DNA of 11,841 bases from positions 1 to 11,841 of the forward strand of contig JADFMS010000040.1 in assembly GCA_022563775.1 (NCBI GenBank), given 5' to 3'. The number at the start of each line of letters is the position of its first letter. The first letter of the stretch is position 1. The DNA comes from Fidelibacterota bacterium (GTDB lineage Bacteria; Marinisomatota; SORT01). A program made the position numbers and the translations under genes. Shown piece after piece: positions 1-7,213 of the stretch. The notes beneath the pieces were generated by a model. The model did no database searches. It was given only the letters and a program-made list of their open reading frames with translations, and had not been told where the DNA came from.

Positions 1-213
1 AAGATAAGAGACATTTACAAAGAGCTGAGACCGTTGATAAAAAGGATGAACATGGAAGGCAGACAGGGAGTAGTCGTTTGCAGCCCTCAGGTGAGGCCGT
101 TTTTCAGAGCGCTGGTTGAGCCGACATTCCCCGCGGTAGCCGTGTTGTCTTACAGCGAGCTTACTCCTCAGACGGAATTACAATCAATAGGAATGGTGGG
201 TGGAAAATCATGA
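1..213 (+). CDS. flhA: FlhA, flagellar export gate protein (3' end only)
   Basis: This is the last 70 codons of a gene that begins upstream of the window. FlhA is the inner-membrane export-gate protein of the flagellar type III secretion system; its cytoplasmic C-terminal domain docks chaperone-substrate complexes. The visible part is the final subdomain, with the family pattern 'SPQVRPFFRALVEP' followed by 'VLSYSELTP' and a terminal 'IGMVGGKS'. The order flhA-flhF-flhG-fliA downstream is a widespread flagellar arrangement and supports the call. The stop codon overlaps the flhF start in an ATGA, so translation of the two is probably coupled. The membrane part and the linker lie outside the window. 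Confidence 0.93.
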   Translation, partial: KIRDIYKELRPLIKRMNMEGRQGVVVCSPQVRPFFRALVEPTFPAVAVLSYSELTPQTELQSIGMVGGKS

Positions 214-1358
214 AAGTTCAAAAATTTACAGCTACATCAATGAGAGATGCCCTCTTAGAAGTTACTAAGGAGCTCGGCAAAGATGCGGTTATCCTTCAAT
301 CAAGGAAGATAACAGAGGGCGGATTATTAGGAGTTGGAACTAAAAACCTGGTGGAGGTGACCGCGGTACTGGATAACAATGAGCAAGATTTTAAACAACT
401 TAAACCCTTTGATAGTAATCCATATCTATCGACTGCTTCGCTTCCTTCCGTAGATAAAAGTTTGAGCGAGAAGCAGGAACTCAGGCTGATTTCACTTACT
501 AACCAGGTCGAAGGTCTTCAAAATACGCTAATGGACATGTCACATAGACTTCAATATCCCAAGACGCCCTCTTTGCCCGACCCTTTCGGAGTTTATTTCA
601 TCCGGTTAGTTGACAGCGGAATACAACATGAAACTGCAAGCAAGCTGTTAAAACGTGTATACGAAAATCTTGGAGGGTTGAAGTTATCGCAAACGGCAGC
701 AATTGAAAGGAAAATAACAGAGAATATATCACGTTTGTTAAAAAGAAAAACTTCAACGAGGAAGAATGACAGCGGACCTCTTAAAACAGCGGTTATAGGG
801 CCGACGGGAGTAGGAAAGACCACTACAATCGCGAAATTGGCAGCATCCGCCCGGCTTTATAAAAAACTTAACGTGGCGCTTATAACTGCCGATACGTTCA
901 GGATTGCCGCTGTGGAACAAATTAGATCATTCGCGGACATCCTGAAAATACCGATGGAAGTGGTATACTCCCGGTCAGAGATGAAAAAAGCCCTTGATAT
1001 CCACGCCGAAAAGGACGCTATATTCATCGACACCACAGGTAGAAATCCTGGGGATTCTGAAAACGTATCCGAACTGTTAGGCATTGTCAGAGCAGCGAAT
1101 CCTCATAATGTACATTTGGTGTTAAGTTCGACTACCGACATCGAAACCCAGAAAAACGCAATTAAAGGCTTTGGTCTGATGAACATAGACAGCCTGATAT
1201 TCACAAAATTAGATGAATCGTCCAAACCGGGAACCATAATTGATATTGCAGCGAGCGCAAATAAGCCGATTTCATATCTGACCGACGGTCAGGAGGTCCC
1301 GAAAGACATCAGCGTCTGGAACGTAAATAAGTTTGTACGTGGTTTGATCAGGGCATAG
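210..1358 (+). CDS. flhF: FlhF, SRP-type GTPase for flagellar placement
   Basis: FlhF is a signal-recognition-particle family GTPase that sets flagellar position and assists early basal-body assembly at the membrane. The 382-residue length is normal for the family. Residues 1-55 form the N-terminal B domain ('SMRDALLEVTKELGKDAVIL'). A variable linker covers about 56-120 and the N domain about 125-190. The NG GTPase core carries the P-loop GPTGVGKTT (197-205), DTFR (228-231), DTTGR (274-278), TKLDE (332-336) and the G5-like GQEVPKDI (360-367), all apparently intact. The start overlaps the flhA stop, with a GGTGG-rich stretch just upstream as a possible ribosome site. flhG follows after 5 bases; in known systems FlhG stimulates the FlhF GTPase. 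Confidence 0.96.
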   Translation: MKVQKFTATSMRDALLEVTKELGKDAVILQSRKITEGGLLGVGTKNLVEVTAVLDNNEQDFKQLKPFDSNPYLSTASLPSVDKSLSEKQELRLISLTNQVEGLQNTLMDMSHRLQYPKTPSLPDPFGVYFIRLVDSGIQHETASKLLKRVYENLGGLKLSQTAAIERKITENISRLLKRKTSTRKNDSGPLKTAVIGPTGVGKTTTIAKLAASARLYKKLNVALITADTFRIAAVEQIRSFADILKIPMEVVYSRSEMKKALDIHAEKDAIFIDTTGRNPGDSENVSELLGIVRAANPHNVHLVLSSTTDIETQKNAIKGFGLMNIDSLIFTKLDESSKPGTIIDIAASANKPISYLTDGQEVPKDISVWNVNKFVRGLIRA

Positions 1359-1363
1359 CGCAA

Positions 1364-2248
1364 ATGGACCAAGCGACGTCATTAAGGGAATTGTATATAG
1401 AGAATGAGGTATCACTGCCGAATTCCTACGCAAACGAAGGGATAGTAATTCTCGTCACGAGTGGGAAGGGCGGCGTTGGAAAAAGCCTGCTAACCGTGAA
1501 TCTGGCTGCTTCCATCGGAACGGCTGAAAATCCCGTACTGATTATTGACGCTAATCCAAGGGGTACACATCTCAATATGATGATCGGGTCAAATCCCAAA
1601 TACAGAATGGACGATATCGTATCAGGTGATGTCTCGATACTGGACGCTAAAGATACTACTCTGGATGGGGTCCATTTGATCGCCGGTTTTGAAGAGCTGC
1701 CGGTAAATGAGATAAAAATAAAGGAATCTGAAAAGATTGTCGGAGACAACCTGCATCGTCTCTCGCATGACTACTCATTAACTCTGATAGATTGCGGAGC
1801 ATCAAGATTAGAAAATCTTGAGTGGTATTCAGCTTATTCCACTTCGATTTTAATGGTGACCACTCCCGAGATAACTTCAATAACAGATGCCTACGCATTA
1901 ACGAAATATCTGTATACAAAAGCTGTGAAAGATCTTGATATACATTTATTGGTGAATCAATCACGATCTGAAAAAGATAGTAGAAATATTGCGGGAAGGT
2001 TCAACCTGATGACTAATAACTTCTTAAATCTTGAAGTCTCTTATGCCGGCCATATTCCGATGTCGGATATGGTTTCTGAATCTGTAGCTAACCAAAGCCC
2101 GGCTGTGCTTCAGAGCGGCGCGGATGGTCTCAACCGGCTTTTTAAAAAGATAATGAACCGGTTACATACGGGAGAGATGGAAAAAATAAACAACGTTCGG
2201 GAAGTGACTGAATATGCCGAACCAACCAAGATTCTTGAGAACCTGTAA
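1364..2248 (+). CDS. flhG: FlhG (FleN/YlxH), MinD-like ATPase, flagellar number control
   Basis: FlhG is a ParA/MinD-type ATPase that limits flagellar number and activates the FlhF GTPase through an N-terminal helix. That helix is clearly present as DQATSLREL at residues 2-10, matching the DQAxxLR activator motif. The deviant Walker A motif SGKGGVGKS (33-41) has both lysines, and the Walker B-like LIDCGAS appears further on. A C-terminal amphipathic helix, GLNRLFKKIMNRL (255-267), fits the membrane-targeting sequence, followed by an extra tail of about 25 residues. One oddity is the switch I segment: it reads IDANPRGTH (61-69), where the family usually has DADxGxAN, so an Asn and a Pro-Arg replace expected residues. 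AGGG at 1350-1353 lies about 10 bases before the ATG. Confidence 0.93.
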   Translation: MDQATSLRELYIENEVSLPNSYANEGIVILVTSGKGGVGKSLLTVNLAASIGTAENPVLIIDANPRGTHLNMMIGSNPKYRMDDIVSGDVSILDAKDTTLDGVHLIAGFEELPVNEIKIKESEKIVGDNLHRLSHDYSLTLIDCGASRLENLEWYSAYSTSILMVTTPEITSITDAYALTKYLYTKAVKDLDIHLLVNQSRSEKDSRNIAGRFNLMTNNFLNLEVSYAGHIPMSDMVSESVANQSPAVLQSGADGLNRLFKKIMNRLHTGEMEKINNVREVTEYAEPTKILENL

Positions 2249-2475
2249 TGGACGGGATGGTCAGTCAATTTCTGTTCAAATCCTCATTACTGAGCTTCCT
2301 GGGGGTATTATTCTGGGGTATGCTGAACGATCTATCCTTTCAGAGCACGCTGTTACGCGGCTCGCTGACAGCTTTAGGGGTTTATTTTACAATTATAATT
2401 TATCTCTCCGTGATACGCTTAATAATGAAATCCGGAGGGAATGTCAGGGAAAAAGTTGAAGAGAATCAAACATAA
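2248..2475 (+). CDS. Small two-helix membrane protein between flhG and fliA
   Basis: This 75-residue protein is not recognised. It has two hydrophobic segments, about residues 9-26 and 38-60, joined by a short loop (NDLSFQSTLLRG). A charged hydrophilic tail (about 61-75) follows the second segment, which ends in RLIMK; the positive charges suggest the tail is cytoplasmic, so both ends would lie inside. Its ATG shares one base with the flhG stop (TAATG), the usual sign of coupled translation, and fliA follows 18 bases later. The tight placement between two flagellar regulators suggests a motility role, for example as a membrane partner of FlhG or of the export apparatus, but nothing in the sequence proves this. 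An overlapping frame (2214-2459) is less plausible because it lacks this coupling and the clear membrane pattern. Confidence 0.72.
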   Translation: MDGMVSQFLFKSSLLSFLGVLFWGMLNDLSFQSTLLRGSLTALGVYFTIIIYLSVIRLIMKSGGNVREKVEENQT

Positions 2476-2480
2476 TAAAA

Positions 2481-2487
2481 AGGTGAT
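2481..2487 (+). promoter_or_regulatory. Shine-Dalgarno site of fliA
   Basis: AGGTGAT lies 6 bases before the fliA ATG, in the 18-base gap after the small membrane protein. It is one of the clearest ribosome binding sites in the window and fixes the fliA start. Several other starts here rely on overlap alone, so sigma-28 may be translated independently of its upstream neighbour. Confidence 0.7.
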
Positions 2488-2493
2488 AACGTA

Positions 2494-3264
2494 ATGTCTG
2501 CGTGGGTCGAGTCTACAGAAAAATCATACGACAATCTCTGGGCAACATATGAGGAGACAAAGAGCGAAAAAGTAAGAGAGAAGATTTTGATGAAATATCT
2601 TCCGTTAGTACGGCAGATAGCAGGAGGTATAATAGGCAAATTACCTTCGAGTGTGTCAGTCGACGATCTGATAGATGCAGGTGTGATAGGTCTGTTGGAG
2701 TCTATTGACAGATTTGACACGAATGCGGCGGTGAAGTTCGAAACCTATGCGTACACACGCGTACGCGGCGCCATGATGGACGAATTGAGAAAAATGGACT
2801 GGGCTCCAAGGTCTCTCAGAGAAAAAAGTAAACGTGTGGAAGAGGCGTATAAGACGCTCGTTAAGCGACATGGGAGACAACCGGATCAGGATGAAATTGC
2901 CAATGAGCTCGAAGTCCCTATAGAAAAATTTCATCAGATCAACAAAGAGATAGTAGGGGTAAATCTTATGTCGCTGGATCAGGAGGTAACGTCGCACTCT
3001 GGAGAATCCACAAGTTTATATGACGTTATTGCGGAAAAAGATACGGTCGAACCTATCGAAGCAATGGAAGACAGAGAATTAAAAGATCGGATGATAATAG
3101 AAATAGAAAAACTTCCCAAAAACGAAAAACTCGTGATAGCGCTTTATTATTATGAGGAATTGACCCTTAAAGAAATAGGGAAAATATTGGGTCTCTCCGA
3201 ATCAAGGATTTCTCAGATACATTCCAAGGTCGTGAAGGATTTAAAAGTACGGCTGGAGCTATAA
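2494..3264 (+). CDS. fliA: FliA, RNA polymerase sigma factor for flagellar genes (sigma-28)
   Basis: FliA directs RNA polymerase to late flagellar promoters, such as those for flagellin and motor genes, and is normally held by the anti-sigma factor FlgM. The 256-residue length fits the FliA/SigD/WhiG family. Region 2 includes DDLIDAGVIGLLESIDRFD (57-75) and FETYAYTRVRGAMMDELR (82-99), followed by MDWAPRSLR (101-109), a family signature. Region 3 spans roughly 112-180. Region 4 runs from LPKNEKLVIALYYYEEL (207-223) into the helix-turn-helix LTLKEIGKILGLSESRISQIHS (223-244), which reads the -35 element. No truncation is seen. A strong Shine-Dalgarno sequence precedes the ATG. No FlgM-like protein can be recognised nearby, although the next gene is a small charged protein of unknown role. 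Confidence 0.96.
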   Translation: MSAWVESTEKSYDNLWATYEETKSEKVREKILMKYLPLVRQIAGGIIGKLPSSVSVDDLIDAGVIGLLESIDRFDTNAAVKFETYAYTRVRGAMMDELRKMDWAPRSLREKSKRVEEAYKTLVKRHGRQPDQDEIANELEVPIEKFHQINKEIVGVNLMSLDQEVTSHSGESTSLYDVIAEKDTVEPIEAMEDRELKDRMIIEIEKLPKNEKLVIALYYYEELTLKEIGKILGLSESRISQIHSKVVKDLKVRLEL

Positions 3265-3270
3265 AAAATT

Positions 3271-3275
3271 AAGGA
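3271..3275 (+). promoter_or_regulatory. Shine-Dalgarno site of the 99-residue hypothetical gene
   Basis: AAGGA lies 8 bases before the ATG at 3284, within the 19-base gap after fliA. It supports that small gene as a real coding region rather than a chance open frame. Confidence 0.6.
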
Positions 3276-3283
3276 AATGATTT

Positions 3284-3583
3284 ATGCTGGATTCTCCAGC
3301 GATAAAAGGTGTTTTAAGCAAAACTCTCGAATTGACGAGGACTCACAAAGTGAGAAAACAATCGCCAACGGGAGAAAAGGACGAGTTTTTCAAGGAGGTT
3401 CGGGATAAAATTGGGGATAGAGAAAGTAGCGGCGGGGAAAAGGATCATTATCGACCGGATGAAGTAGACTTGCATGAGGCAGAGGAAGATAAAGACCAAC
3501 AATCAAATCATGTCTTACCTGAAAATAAAGCAAACAAAGATTTACCGGGTGTGGTGGGTAAGTCAGTCGATATAAAAATTTAA
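3284..3583 (+). CDS. Small highly charged hypothetical protein downstream of fliA
   Basis: This 99-residue protein is not recognised. It has no signal peptide or membrane segment. Residues 1-25 are moderately hydrophobic and basic (MLDSPAIKGVLSKTLELTR). About 30-88 is very rich in Asp, Glu, Lys and His and is probably disordered. The extreme C-terminus, GVVGKSVDIKI (89-99), is the only part that looks like a folded strand or docking tail. The gene is supported by a good ribosome site and by its place between fliA and the HDOD gene, with one base separating its stop from the next start. Its size, charge and position resemble an anti-sigma or chaperone-like partner, but the FlgM helix pattern is not visible and I do not claim that function. 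Confidence 0.7.
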   Translation: MLDSPAIKGVLSKTLELTRTHKVRKQSPTGEKDEFFKEVRDKIGDRESSGGEKDHYRPDEVDLHEAEEDKDQQSNHVLPENKANKDLPGVVGKSVDIKI

Positions 3584-3584
3584 T

Positions 3585-4469
3585 ATGAGCGACTCAAGAA
3601 GAGAATCTTTAAAAGAGAAAATCCTGAATACCGAGGATCTTCCAACGCTACCCATAACGGTGAGCAGGATATTAGAGCTGGTTGATAACCCCAAGACAAC
3701 TGCCGGCATGCTGAGCGAGCTGATCAATATCGATCCCGTACTCGCTGCGAAAGTATTAAAAGTTGCAAATTCGGCCTTTTTCGGATTTCCGCGCAGGATT
3801 AGTACGCTCAACCTCGCAATAGTTATACTGGGGTTCAGCTCCCTCAAGCATTTATGCTTAAGCGTGGGAATAATGAATCTCTGGCCTGAAAACGAAAAGG
3901 GTTCAGGGCTCGAAATGAACGCCTTTTGGTCGCATTCAATCGCCACAGGTGTGGCGGCAAGACTAATCGCCAAAAAGGTAAAATATGAAATCCCCGGTGA
4001 AGCCTTTGTTTGCGGATTGATTCATGATATCGGAAAGCTGCTTCTCAACGATTTGCTGAATGAAGAATACAAAGAGATATTGAGTTCATCACAAGAGGGA
4101 ATCAGACCGCTTCACGCGATTGAAGAGGATACTCTCGGGGTAGACCACAGTCTGGTTGGAGGATGGTTGACGGAAAAATGGAATCTTCCCCAAGAATTGG
4201 TCCAATCAATAAAAGCTCATCACAACATTAACGGTCAGAACGATAATTTGCTTGATATGATCGTCTATGTCGCTGATTCTCTCGCGCACCGATACAAAGT
4301 GGGAAACTCAGGAAATTTTAATCCGGATAAATTTGAAGAATGCTTGACGAACCTGTGCGAGAAGTTCGGCATAGATATGGCAAAGATAGATATGGATGAA
4401 ATTATGACGGAATATGAGGAAGAATTAGTAAACTCCAAGGCGTTTTTCAATCTCAACTCAACCACATGA
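3585..4469 (+). CDS. HDOD-domain signalling protein
   Basis: The 294-residue protein has the hallmarks of the HDOD family, found widely in bacterial signalling and linked in several species to motility. The opening LPTLPITVSRILELVDNPKTT (19-39), then INIDPVLAAKVLKVANSAFFG (48-67) and LNLAIVILGFSSLKHL (75-90), are the typical HDOD helices. Unlike many degenerate members it keeps likely HD metal ligands: H117, H147-D148 in LIHDIGKL, H188, H212/H213 and D231. It lacks the GYP signature of cyclic-di-GMP phosphodiesterases. About 60 C-terminal residues after the domain are unassigned. There is no clear ribosome site and the start lies 1 base after the preceding stop, so translation is likely coupled. 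The substrate or partner is unknown; a role beside the following GAF-PAS-DHp protein is inferred from adjacency only. Confidence 0.9.
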   Translation: MSDSRRESLKEKILNTEDLPTLPITVSRILELVDNPKTTAGMLSELINIDPVLAAKVLKVANSAFFGFPRRISTLNLAIVILGFSSLKHLCLSVGIMNLWPENEKGSGLEMNAFWSHSIATGVAARLIAKKVKYEIPGEAFVCGLIHDIGKLLLNDLLNEEYKEILSSSQEGIRPLHAIEEDTLGVDHSLVGGWLTEKWNLPQELVQSIKAHHNINGQNDNLLDMIVYVADSLAHRYKVGNSGNFNPDKFEECLTNLCEKFGIDMAKIDMDEIMTEYEEELVNSKAFFNLNSTT

Positions 4470-4494
4470 ACAAGATTAGTATTTTCGAGCACTG

Positions 4495-5832
4495 ATGATA
4501 AAACACAAAACTCAAAAAGAAAGAATAGAGTCTTTGTTATCGCGAATTTCCAAAGGTGAAAGTTTTGAGAGTGCAAGCGACCTGACCACAGCCGATTTTC
4601 TTTCCTTCGTGCAGGAGCTGGTATCAAAAAACATTCAAATCGAGCAACTTGAAAAAGAATTGGTGTTATCCCAGGAGGAGGTCATAAAACTTCAATCTGA
4701 CAGAACCGATTACCAGGATTCAATATCGACACTTTTTGAAACACAGCGGGTATCCGAAGCGATTCAATCAAGCAGGGAGCCGGAAGCTGTTATATCGGTA
4801 ATGATCACTTTTCTCGAGGATATGATAGAACCGGAGGTTTACGATTTTTACACGAACGAGAATGATCTGTTCAATCCGGAAATGACCGAGCGATTCAGTT
4901 CAGGCTCTCTGGCTACAACCATTAGTAACCTGAAGGAAGAAGGTATCCTTGATTGGGCAGTGTCGGAAGCTAATCCGATTGTGGTGCCGGACATAGATAA
5001 TTTAAAAAAAGATGGAGAGAGTTCTCTGGTCATCATACCATTATCATCAAACCAGATCAGCGCAGGTGTGCTCGTGTTAAAAATGAATAAACCGGCTGAT
5101 TATTTCAGCGGAAATGATATTCGGGTACTTTCTGTATTAGCGAACCATGCGGCTATAGCAATCGAAAATATTTGGCTATACAAAAAAACTGAGCGGACAA
5201 AGAATTTCCTCGAAAACCTTATAGAAAGCTCTCCCCTCCCGATTATAGTGACGACGAGTAAGGATAGAATTAAATTTTTTAATCCAAGTGCCAGAGAATT
5301 GCTGGGTTTAAGTTCCGAAGACCTTACAGGCAGGAGATTAGCCAACATCATTGAGGGTGGGAGAAGTGCCGTAAAGGAATTCAGAGAAAAGATATCGGTC
5401 GAGGGTAGGGTCGTCGGAGCCCGCGTAAACCTCAAGGATATGAACGGGACACTTCATCCGGTTTCTTTGACAGTATCAGGATTTTTCGCTGAGGACAATA
5501 CAACGCGTGATTATCTGTGGATGTGCGAGAACCTGCGAGAGAAGATAGCTCTTGAGGAAGAGCGTATGAAGTCCGAGAAGCTAAAGGTGTTATATAACAC
5601 GTTCATATCGTTAAACCATGAAATAAATAATCCGCTTACCATTATGAACGGCAACCTGAAATTGATGGGTACCCTTTTATCGTCGGATGACGATAAGATC
5701 CAAGAACTGCTCGAAGCCGCTCTGCGTGCCGGTAAACGTATTGAGGAAGTCACCGCTAAGCTATCAAGAGTGAACAAGGTAGAATATTCTCAGTACGACG
5801 AAAGCACAAAGATGTTAAACCTGGACCAGTAA
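4495..5832 (+). CDS. GAF-PAS sensor protein ending in a DHp (HisKA) domain, no ATPase domain
   Basis: This 445-residue soluble protein is built like the sensory half of a histidine kinase. A coiled coil (about 44-85) leads into a GAF domain (about 88-230, ending VLANHAAIAIENIWLYK), a PAS domain (about 238-345, starting NLIESSPLPIIVTTSKDRIKFF) and a linker helix. The DHp domain (about 358-430) has the H-box SLNHEINNPLTIMNG, with H375 as the likely phosphoryl acceptor. The protein stops about 70 residues after H375, at MLNLDQ. No N, G1, F or G2 box is present, and the next gene starts one base later in another frame and encodes something else. It therefore cannot bind ATP as a normal kinase does. 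It may accept phosphate from a partner kinase, act as a phosphotransferase like Spo0B, or form mixed dimers. A very similar DHp end occurs in the gene at 10000-10848. No membrane segment is seen. Confidence 0.88.
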   Translation: MIKHKTQKERIESLLSRISKGESFESASDLTTADFLSFVQELVSKNIQIEQLEKELVLSQEEVIKLQSDRTDYQDSISTLFETQRVSEAIQSSREPEAVISVMITFLEDMIEPEVYDFYTNENDLFNPEMTERFSSGSLATTISNLKEEGILDWAVSEANPIVVPDIDNLKKDGESSLVIIPLSSNQISAGVLVLKMNKPADYFSGNDIRVLSVLANHAAIAIENIWLYKKTERTKNFLENLIESSPLPIIVTTSKDRIKFFNPSARELLGLSSEDLTGRRLANIIEGGRSAVKEFREKISVEGRVVGARVNLKDMNGTLHPVSLTVSGFFAEDNTTRDYLWMCENLREKIALEEERMKSEKLKVLYNTFISLNHEINNPLTIMNGNLKLMGTLLSSDDDKIQELLEAALRAGKRIEEVTAKLSRVNKVEYSQYDESTKMLNLDQ

Positions 5833-5833
5833 G

Positions 5834-7213
5834 ATGTTATTCCGCTTTAAATTATCCGGAGCGATAAGACCGATCCTTATATCATTATTTTTATTTGGTT
5901 CTACTATGGCGAAAGAAAATTCGCCGATATCGGTGCACGAAAAAGTCATTCCCGGCGCAGTTAAAGTGTCTATCAACAGCGGCAATGCGCTTATGATCCT
6001 ATCACACTCATCTCAATCCGGTTCTATCGAGATAAAAGTCGAGAACATTCAGTCATCAAAGAGAATCCTACGTACCGTCAGGGAGCTTTCGATCTTAAAA
6101 AGCGTAAGTATAGAGCGAGTTACAGACATGGTTGGTTTGGTTACAATAGTTCTCGACACGCCGTCTGAATACGATTATGAGCTGAAAATTCAAAATGGAG
6201 TATTGGATGTTGTTATCTCCGGTGAGATTATTAAGTCCATCAGCGCCGAGTTATACAATGTCGCAGAAAAACACAGGCGTATGGGAAATTATGCCGCTGC
6301 CTTAGGGAAATACCGAACTGCCGTGAGGTTGCGGGGCGGAGATTACCCAGAATCATACTTCGGAATCGGTTTGGTCAGGAAGTCAGCGAGGCAGTTTAAA
6401 TTAGCAATCGGCAGTTTTAAGAAAACATTATCAGAGGATTTATTGAAAAAAGATGCGCATTTGCATCTTGCGAGTCTGTTTGAAGATATCGGAAAGCCGG
6501 ATTTACAGAAGTTGCATTTAGCTTATTCAAATGGAGATAGTTCATTCCCGCAAAAGAGTGACACCACAATAAAAGTCACTTCAATCGGATTAACGTCAGA
6601 TTCTACCGAAATGTCCGTACCTGATAATATTCAATCCAGACTATCAATTCCGTGGAAAACAACCAGGATTATCCTGTTAATTATCGCTCTGTTAAGCCCG
6701 TTTTTGATGTTAATCGTTCTTCATTGGAAGGGTAAAAATAAATCACGAGTTAAAGAAGTTGATAAAAAGTTTGAGGAGGAACTTGAGGAACAGATAAACT
6801 CCTCCAGTACTCCGGCTATTGAGAACTCAGATGCAACATCAGATGCCGACGGGTCATCAGATGATATATCCAGTAGTGATGAAGGCGTGGATAGCGAGGA
6901 GACTGCTCACTTAAAATATATCGCCTCCAATGGCAAAACATATAATCGTGAATTGATTGATAACGTGAAAACGCATTCTGAGGGAGGACACTCTCCGAAG
7001 AAGATCGCTCAGGAGCTTTCGATCAGCGAAAGTGAAGTAAATATGATACTTAGAATGACATCCGATGCGATCGAGGATATTTCGGGACATTCGTCGTCAA
7101 TCGATAAACTTGTAGACTCGCCGCTTAGCTCCAAGGAGCTCGCCAGAGAACTTCACAGAGACGAGGAGGAATTGAGGCTGGAACTGCTTGCCGATGAGCA
7201 GTTAAATGATTGA
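5834..7213 (+). CDS. Single-pass membrane TPR protein with cytoplasmic helix-turn-helix-like tail
   Basis: I do not recognise this 459-residue protein as a named family. Residues 1-26 look like a signal peptide (IRPILISLFLFGSTMA). About 30-130 is a beta-rich domain that faintly recalls AMIN-type envelope domains. Two to three TPR-like helical repeats follow (about 136-225, including GNYAAALGKYRTAVRL and RQFKLAIGSFKKTL). A transmembrane helix (277-297) is followed by a basic HWKGKNKSR, so the front part should be periplasmic and the rear cytoplasmic. An acidic Ser/Asp/Glu-rich linker (about 306-358) leads to a helix-turn-helix-like segment, GGHSPKKIAQELSISESEVNMIL (384-406), which resembles the tail of SwrB/DUF6115 flagellar proteins. 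A shorter similar segment (SSKELARELHRDEEEL, 432-447) ends the protein. The start lies one base after the previous stop. A role in flagellar assembly or its control is inferred. Confidence 0.8.
   Translation: MLFRFKLSGAIRPILISLFLFGSTMAKENSPISVHEKVIPGAVKVSINSGNALMILSHSSQSGSIEIKVENIQSSKRILRTVRELSILKSVSIERVTDMVGLVTIVLDTPSEYDYELKIQNGVLDVVISGEIIKSISAELYNVAEKHRRMGNYAAALGKYRTAVRLRGGDYPESYFGIGLVRKSARQFKLAIGSFKKTLSEDLLKKDAHLHLASLFEDIGKPDLQKLHLAYSNGDSSFPQKSDTTIKVTSIGLTSDSTEMSVPDNIQSRLSIPWKTTRIILLIIALLSPFLMLIVLHWKGKNKSRVKEVDKKFEEELEEQINSSSTPAIENSDATSDADGSSDDISSSDEGVDSEETAHLKYIASNGKTYNRELIDNVKTHSEGGHSPKKIAQELSISESEVNMILRMTSDAIEDISGHSSSIDKLVDSPLSSKELARELHRDEEELRLELLADEQLND

Noticed and set aside
593..823. 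Minus-strand open frames such as this one and many others across the window
   Set aside because: They lie opposite strongly supported + strand genes, show no family motifs and have no ribosome sites of note; they are shadows.
1802..1821. Perfect 8-base inverted repeat with a 4-base loop inside flhG
   Set aside because: It is AT-rich, lies in well-conserved coding sequence (after the LIDCGAS motif) and has no T-run, so it is not a terminator; a chance match is enough to explain it.
2214..2459. Alternative 81-codon + frame overlapping the flhG end and the small membrane gene
   Set aside because: It has no ribosome site, overlaps two better frames and its translation has no recognisable pattern, whereas the 2248 frame is coupled to flhG and encodes two clear membrane segments.
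3284..3583. The 99-residue protein as FlgM (anti-sigma-28)
   Set aside because: Position and size fit, but the helical pattern typical of the FlgM C-terminal half is not visible; kept as hypothetical.
4495..5832. Frameshift or broken kinase explanation for the missing ATPase domain
   Set aside because: The next frame starts one base after the stop and encodes a signal peptide and TPR protein; no ATPase boxes are found in any frame nearby.
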